DNA from: Corynebacterium confusum
Lineage (GTDB): Bacteria; Actinomycetota; Actinomycetes; Mycobacteriales; Mycobacteriaceae
Assembly: GCF_030408715.1 (NCBI RefSeq)
Contig: NZ_CP047202.1
Location: forward strand, 2,399,907-2,463,906
Direction of reading: 5' to 3'
DNA: 64,000 bases
Shown here: piece by piece, positions 60,720-64,000 of the stretch
Layout: every line of letters starts with the position of its first letter
Position numbering within the stretch: the first letter of the stretch is position 1
Translations under genes and position numbers: made by a program
The notes under the pieces: generated by a model
The model's input: only the letters and a program-made list of their open reading frames with translations
Database searches by the model: none
Told to the model about the DNA's origin: nothing

Positions 60720-62121
60720 TAACTACCAGACTCCCACCAAGCACGTAGCTTTGCAATTGCTTCCTCGCGGGGCAGCGGGCCCTGCTCGAGGCGCAGTTCC
60801 TTCAAAAACGACCAGGCGCGGCCCACCTCGGGCCCCGGCTTCAGCCCCAGGATCTCCATGATCTCGTTGCCGTCTAGGTCCGGGCGCACGCGGGCCAGGT
60901 CTTCCTTTTCCTGGATCTCCTGGATGCGTTCCTCCAGGTGATCGTAGGTGCGCTGCAGGCGGCGTGCCTTGCGCTCGTTGCGCGTGGTGCAGTCCGCACG
61001 CACCAGCTTGTGCAGGCGCGGCAGCAGCGCGCCGGCGTCGGTGACGTAGCGGCGCACGGCGGAATCCGTCCACTGCCCCTCGCCGAAGCCGTGGAAGCGC
61101 ATGTGCAGGTAGACCAGCTGCGCGATGTCCTGGGTCATGGCCTTCGGGAATTTCAGCGCGCGCAGACGCTTACGCACCAGCTTCGCGCCGACCACCTCGT
61201 GGTGGTGGAAGGTCACCTTGCCGCCGGTGGTGTCCCGGGTATCCGGCTTGCCGCAGTCGTGCAGCAGCGCCGCCCAGCGCAGGACCAGGTCGGGTCCGTC
61301 CTCCTCCTGATCCATCGCCTGCCGCATGACCTGCAGGGAATGGGCGTAGACGTCCTTGTGCTGGGCGTGCTCGTCTGGGGCCATGCGCATGGCGGGGATC
61401 TCGGGGATGACGATCTCGGCGATCCCGGTATCGACAAGCAGGTCGATGCCCACCCACGGCGCAGTGCCACCGACCAGCTTGTCCAACTCGACGCGGATGC
61501 GCTCGACGGTGATGCGCCGGATCTCGCCGGCCATGTCCTGCATGGCGCCGAAGACCCGGTCGGCGACGTGGAATTCCAGCTGGGAGGCAAAGCGGGCGGC
61601 GCGCAGCATGCGCAGCGGATCGTCGTGGAAGGAGATCTCCGGCGCGTCCGGGGTGTCGATGATTCCGGCGACGAGATCCTCCAGGCCGCCCAGCGGATCG
61701 TGGAATTCGCGGCCGCCGTCGGCCTTGAGCTCGACCGCCATGGCGTTGATCTTGAAATCGCGGCGGACCAGGTCCCCGGCCAGGGTGTCACCGTAGACGA
61801 CTTCCGGGTTGCGCGAGTCGCCGTCGTAGGAGTCCGCGCGGAAGGTGGTGATTTCGATCTGCTGTCCGCGGTAGACCGCGGAGACGGTGCCGAAGGCGAT
61901 GCCGGTGTCCCAGACCTTCTCGGCGTAGTCTTCCAAAATCTCCTGGACGACGTCAGGGCGGGCCGGGGTGGTGAAGTCGAGGTCATTGCCCAGGCGCCCC
62001 AGGAGGGCGTCCCGGACGGAACCACCTACCAGGTAGAGCGGAAAGCCGCGCTTAGCGAAGCGCTCCACGAGCCCGCTCAACAGGTCACTGAGTTGGGCAA
62101 TCTCGGATTCTGCCCGCGCCA
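60719..62121 (-). CDS. pcnA: CCA tRNA nucleotidyltransferase
   Basis: Adds or repairs the 3' CCA of tRNA. The 467-residue protein has the class II head LVGGSVRDALLGRLGNDLDF (G-G-x-x-R-D and D-x-D), FKINAMAVEL, the RRxxRD-equivalent DPLRMLRAARFASQL and an HD domain (LLHDCGKPDTRD) near 265. ATG at 62121 is chosen for a normal N-terminus (MARAESEIAQL); GTG at 62154 would add 11 residues, and neither has a clear ribosome-binding site, so a leaderless mRNA is possible. Divergent from the Nudix gene, as in mycobacteria (Rv3907c/Rv3908). Confidence 0.94.
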
Positions 62122-62183
62122 TAACGCCAATTAGCTGAGTGTCCTGAAAATTCACGCACGTTAGTCTACTACGATTAACCAGG

Positions 62184-62957
62184 ATGACTAACCACAACGA
62201 GGCCAGCCCGAAGGCCAGCAACACCAACGCCGCGCCCGGCGGCGAGCCTGCGGCTGCCACGGCAGGCGGGAGCGGTTCCGGCTCCTCGCGTCGCGGAGGT
62301 CGCGGTCGTTCGCGCCGGCGCGGCGGGGCCAAGTCGCGCCGCGGCGGGCGCGCGAACAACGCCCGCAAGGGCGGCAATAATACCCGCACCCATGCCAAGT
62401 CCCGCGGCGGACGCGGCGGCAACAACTCCCGGCGCCAGGCGGCGGCCAGCCACATGACCACCCGGGACGAGACCTCGGCCGGCGGGCTGGTGGTCTCCGG
62501 CCTCGCCGAGGCCGTCCACGACGGCGGCGAGGTGGATCTCACCCGCATCTACGTGGCGCTGATCGGCCGGCTCGACCGCCGCGGCCGCCTGCTGTGGTCC
62601 ATGCCGAAGGGCCACGTGGAGCCCGGGGAGCCGCGGCACACCACCGCCGAGCGCGAAGTTTGGGAGGAAACCGGCGTGCGCGGCGAGGTCTTCGCCGATC
62701 TAGGCACTATTGATTATTGGTTCGTCTCCGACGGGGTGCGCATCCACAAGACGGTGCACCACCACCTGCTGCGCTTCGCCGACGGCATCCTCAACGACGA
62801 GGACCCAGAGGTCACCGAGGTGGCATGGATCCCCGTCTCCGAACTCATCGAGCATTTGGCCTACGCGGACGAGCGCAAGCTGGCCCGCATTGCCCACGAC
62901 ATCCTGCCGGACATGGCCCGTCAGGAGGCAGCTGCCGGGAAGGCCACGCCGCGGTGA
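62184..62957 (+). CDS. Nudix hydrolase, MutT4-like
   Basis: A 257-residue protein. The first 90 residues are Gly/Arg/Ser-rich and basic ([14 protein letters not shown]), probably disordered and nucleic-acid-binding. The Nudix domain follows with a perfect box: [14 protein letters not shown] then REVWEETGV (GX5EX7REUXEEXGU). It corresponds by position to Rv3908 (mutT4). It would hydrolyse nucleoside diphosphate derivatives. Its stop overlaps the next start (TGATG). Confidence 0.9.
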   Translation: MTNHNEASPKASNTNAAPGGEPAAATAGGSGSGSSRRGGRGRSRRRGGAKSRRGGRANNARKGGNNTRTHAKSRGGRGGNNSRRQAAASHMTTRDETSAGGLVVSGLAEAVHDGGEVDLTRIYVALIGRLDRRGRLLWSMPKGHVEPGEPRHTTAEREVWEETGVRGEVFADLGTIDYWFVSDGVRIHKTVHHHLLRFADGILNDEDPEVTEVAWIPVSELIEHLAYADERKLARIAHDILPDMARQEAAAGKATPR

Positions 62958-64000
62958 TGGGACGCCGACTCCGCCGCCTGACCGTCGGTACGACCGCCTG
63001 CCTGGCCGTGGCGCTCGGAATCAGCATCGGCGGCCCGGCGGCCACCCCCGACGCGACCGCGCAGGACGCTGAATCCGCCGCCTGGGGCCAGGCGCGCCAG
63101 CCGGACCAGCTCGACCTCGAGCTCATCGAGGCCAGCCCGGTCCAGGTGGGCGACGCGCTGACCGTGCGCTTCCGGATCCACAACCCGACCGATCAGGCCG
63201 TGGAGGACCTGCAGGTCACCACCCGACGCGGGGATGCGGTGGCCACCACCGCCGAGGCCCGCACGCAGCTAGCCCAAGGCTCCTTTCCGTATTTCGGCGC
63301 CAGCGCCAACCCCGGGACCCTGGGCCCCGGGGAGACCCGGGAGGTCAGCCTGACGATCCCCACCGGGCTGGAGGGCGAAGGCTCTTTGGCCATGACCGAA
63401 GCCGGTATCTACCCGTTGCTCTACACCCTGACCGGCACCCGCGACGGGGAACCGGTCAGCCTGTCGGAGGACCGCACCCTGCTGGATCTCGCGCCGAAGC
63501 CGGGGGAGGAGTCGCCAAGCGACGTGGCCGAAGACCCCGCGGCCGAAGACGCAGACGACTTCGAGCCCCACGACCTGTCCGTTATTTATCCGATTACTGA
63601 CACGGTGGACATCGTGCCTGGGGATACCGGCGGGCAATCGCTGATTCTGGACTCCGATCACTTGGCGCAGTCCCTGTCGCCCGGGGGACGGCTGGATCGC
63701 CTGGTGGATAGCTACCTGTCCCACGACCTACAGGGCGCGGCCTGCGCGGCGCTGGACCCGGCGCTGCTCAGCGTGGTCGAGCGTATGGAAGACGGCTACA
63801 CCGTCCATGATTCCCGGCCCTCGGTGGCGCACCAGACCAAGCGCCTGCGTGATTCGTGGTTTAACGATGACGCGGACTACCGCGGCGAGTCCGGGCAGGG
63901 CAGTAGGGCCGCCAGCCAGTGGCTGGCCAAGATCAAGCAGCTCGACTGCGTCATGGCCATGCCTTGGGCAGACGCGGATCCTTTGGCCGTGCGCAGCGTG
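62957..64000 (+). CDS. Rv3909-like secreted protein, 3'-truncated by window edge
   Basis: Starts with ATG at 62957 overlapping the Nudix stop and remains open to the last base, 348 codons. A signal peptide (LRRLTVGTTACLAVALGISI, then ATAQDAESA) is followed by an immunoglobulin-like domain (VQVGDALTVRFRIHNPTDQA, GPGETREVSLTIP). An acidic linker (EDPAAEDADDFEP) precedes a soluble extracytoplasmic region. Position and character fit the DUF6049/Rv3909 family lying upstream of the MurJ-like mviN gene in relatives. Function unknown, probably envelope-related. Confidence 0.85.
   Translation, partial: MGRRLRRLTVGTTACLAVALGISIGGPAATPDATAQDAESAAWGQARQPDQLDLELIEASPVQVGDALTVRFRIHNPTDQAVEDLQVTTRRGDAVATTAEARTQLAQGSFPYFGASANPGTLGPGETREVSLTIPTGLEGEGSLAMTEAGIYPLLYTLTGTRDGEPVSLSEDRTLLDLAPKPGEESPSDVAEDPAAEDADDFEPHDLSVIYPITDTVDIVPGDTGGQSLILDSDHLAQSLSPGGRLDRLVDSYLSHDLQGAACAALDPALLSVVERMEDGYTVHDSRPSVAHQTKRLRDSWFNDDADYRGESGQGSRAASQWLAKIKQLDCVMAMPWADADPLAVRSV

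Noticed and set aside
1..64000. tRNA genes, CRISPR arrays, prophage or intact insertion sequences
   Set aside because: No regularly spaced repeats, T-arm/acceptor patterns, transposase or phage structural genes were seen on either strand; a tRNA-finding program would be needed to exclude a tRNA completely.

Overview
The window is a GC-rich actinobacterial chromosome segment, almost certainly from Corynebacterium. The evidence is a mycobacterial/corynebacterial gene order (ino1, DUF5318, ponA, GT87 membrane glycosyltransferase, rpsF, ssb, rplI), an MMPL remnant, a fused trpCF gene, a DtxR-like iron box, and the pcnA / mutT4 / Rv3909-like cluster at the right end. In relatives that last cluster lies close to parAB and dnaA, so the right end probably points toward oriC. 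That is inferred from synteny; neither parAB nor dnaA is in the window. No rRNA, tRNA, CRISPR array, prophage or intact insertion sequence was seen.

Layout. 0-7 kb: a cut MFS transporter, a VanZ-like gene, then a leftward block of dnaB, a small membrane protein, a two-domain universal stress protein, a MarR regulator (MalR-like) and ino1. 6.7-12.7 kb: rightward DUF5318, penicillin-binding protein ponA, GT87 glycosyltransferase, a 62-residue membrane protein, rpsF, ssb and rplI. 12.8-13.3 kb: a gene-free stretch carrying a cluster of DnaA boxes. 13.4-19.3 kb: TrhO-type rhodanese, DUF1846 protein, Nei1 glycosylase, Nnr repair enzyme and a YwaF-like membrane protein. 19.3-24.6 kb: a MacB/LolD-type ABC exporter divergent from a NarL-type two-component system and a flavin monooxygenase, with paired palindromes in the shared promoter. 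24.7-27.7 kb: AcuI-like reductase, an unrecognised gene and a Fic protein. 28-31 kb: iron-siderophore ABC importer. 31.3-38.1 kb: leuS and two divergent secreted phosphatases, one frameshifted just before its membrane anchor. 38.2-46.7 kb: DUF3500 remnant, Fbp-type ABC importer, two aldehyde dehydrogenases and a broken flavin reductase. 47.4-54.4 kb: complete trp operon, trpL-E-G-D-CF-B-A, with a Trp-rich leader and attenuator. 54.4-64 kb: MMPL remnant, dicarboxylate symporter, SdpI, Rieske lipoprotein, SBF-like symporter, AzlCD (BrnFE-like) exporter, YqgE, CCA nucleotidyltransferase, MutT4-like Nudix and a cut Rv3909-like secreted protein.

The most notable non-coding content is chromosome-organisation DNA. 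Five parS-type palindromes (core GTTTCACGTGAAAC, one with a single mismatch) lie between 43.9 and 57.6 kb, in and around the trp operon; two are inside the trpCF and trpB reading frames. The separate DnaA-box cluster at 12.9-13.2 kb appears to be away from oriC. Several genes are decaying (DUF3500, MMPL, flavin reductase, a propeller-like fragment, the phosphoesterase anchor), mostly at the boundaries between conserved blocks.
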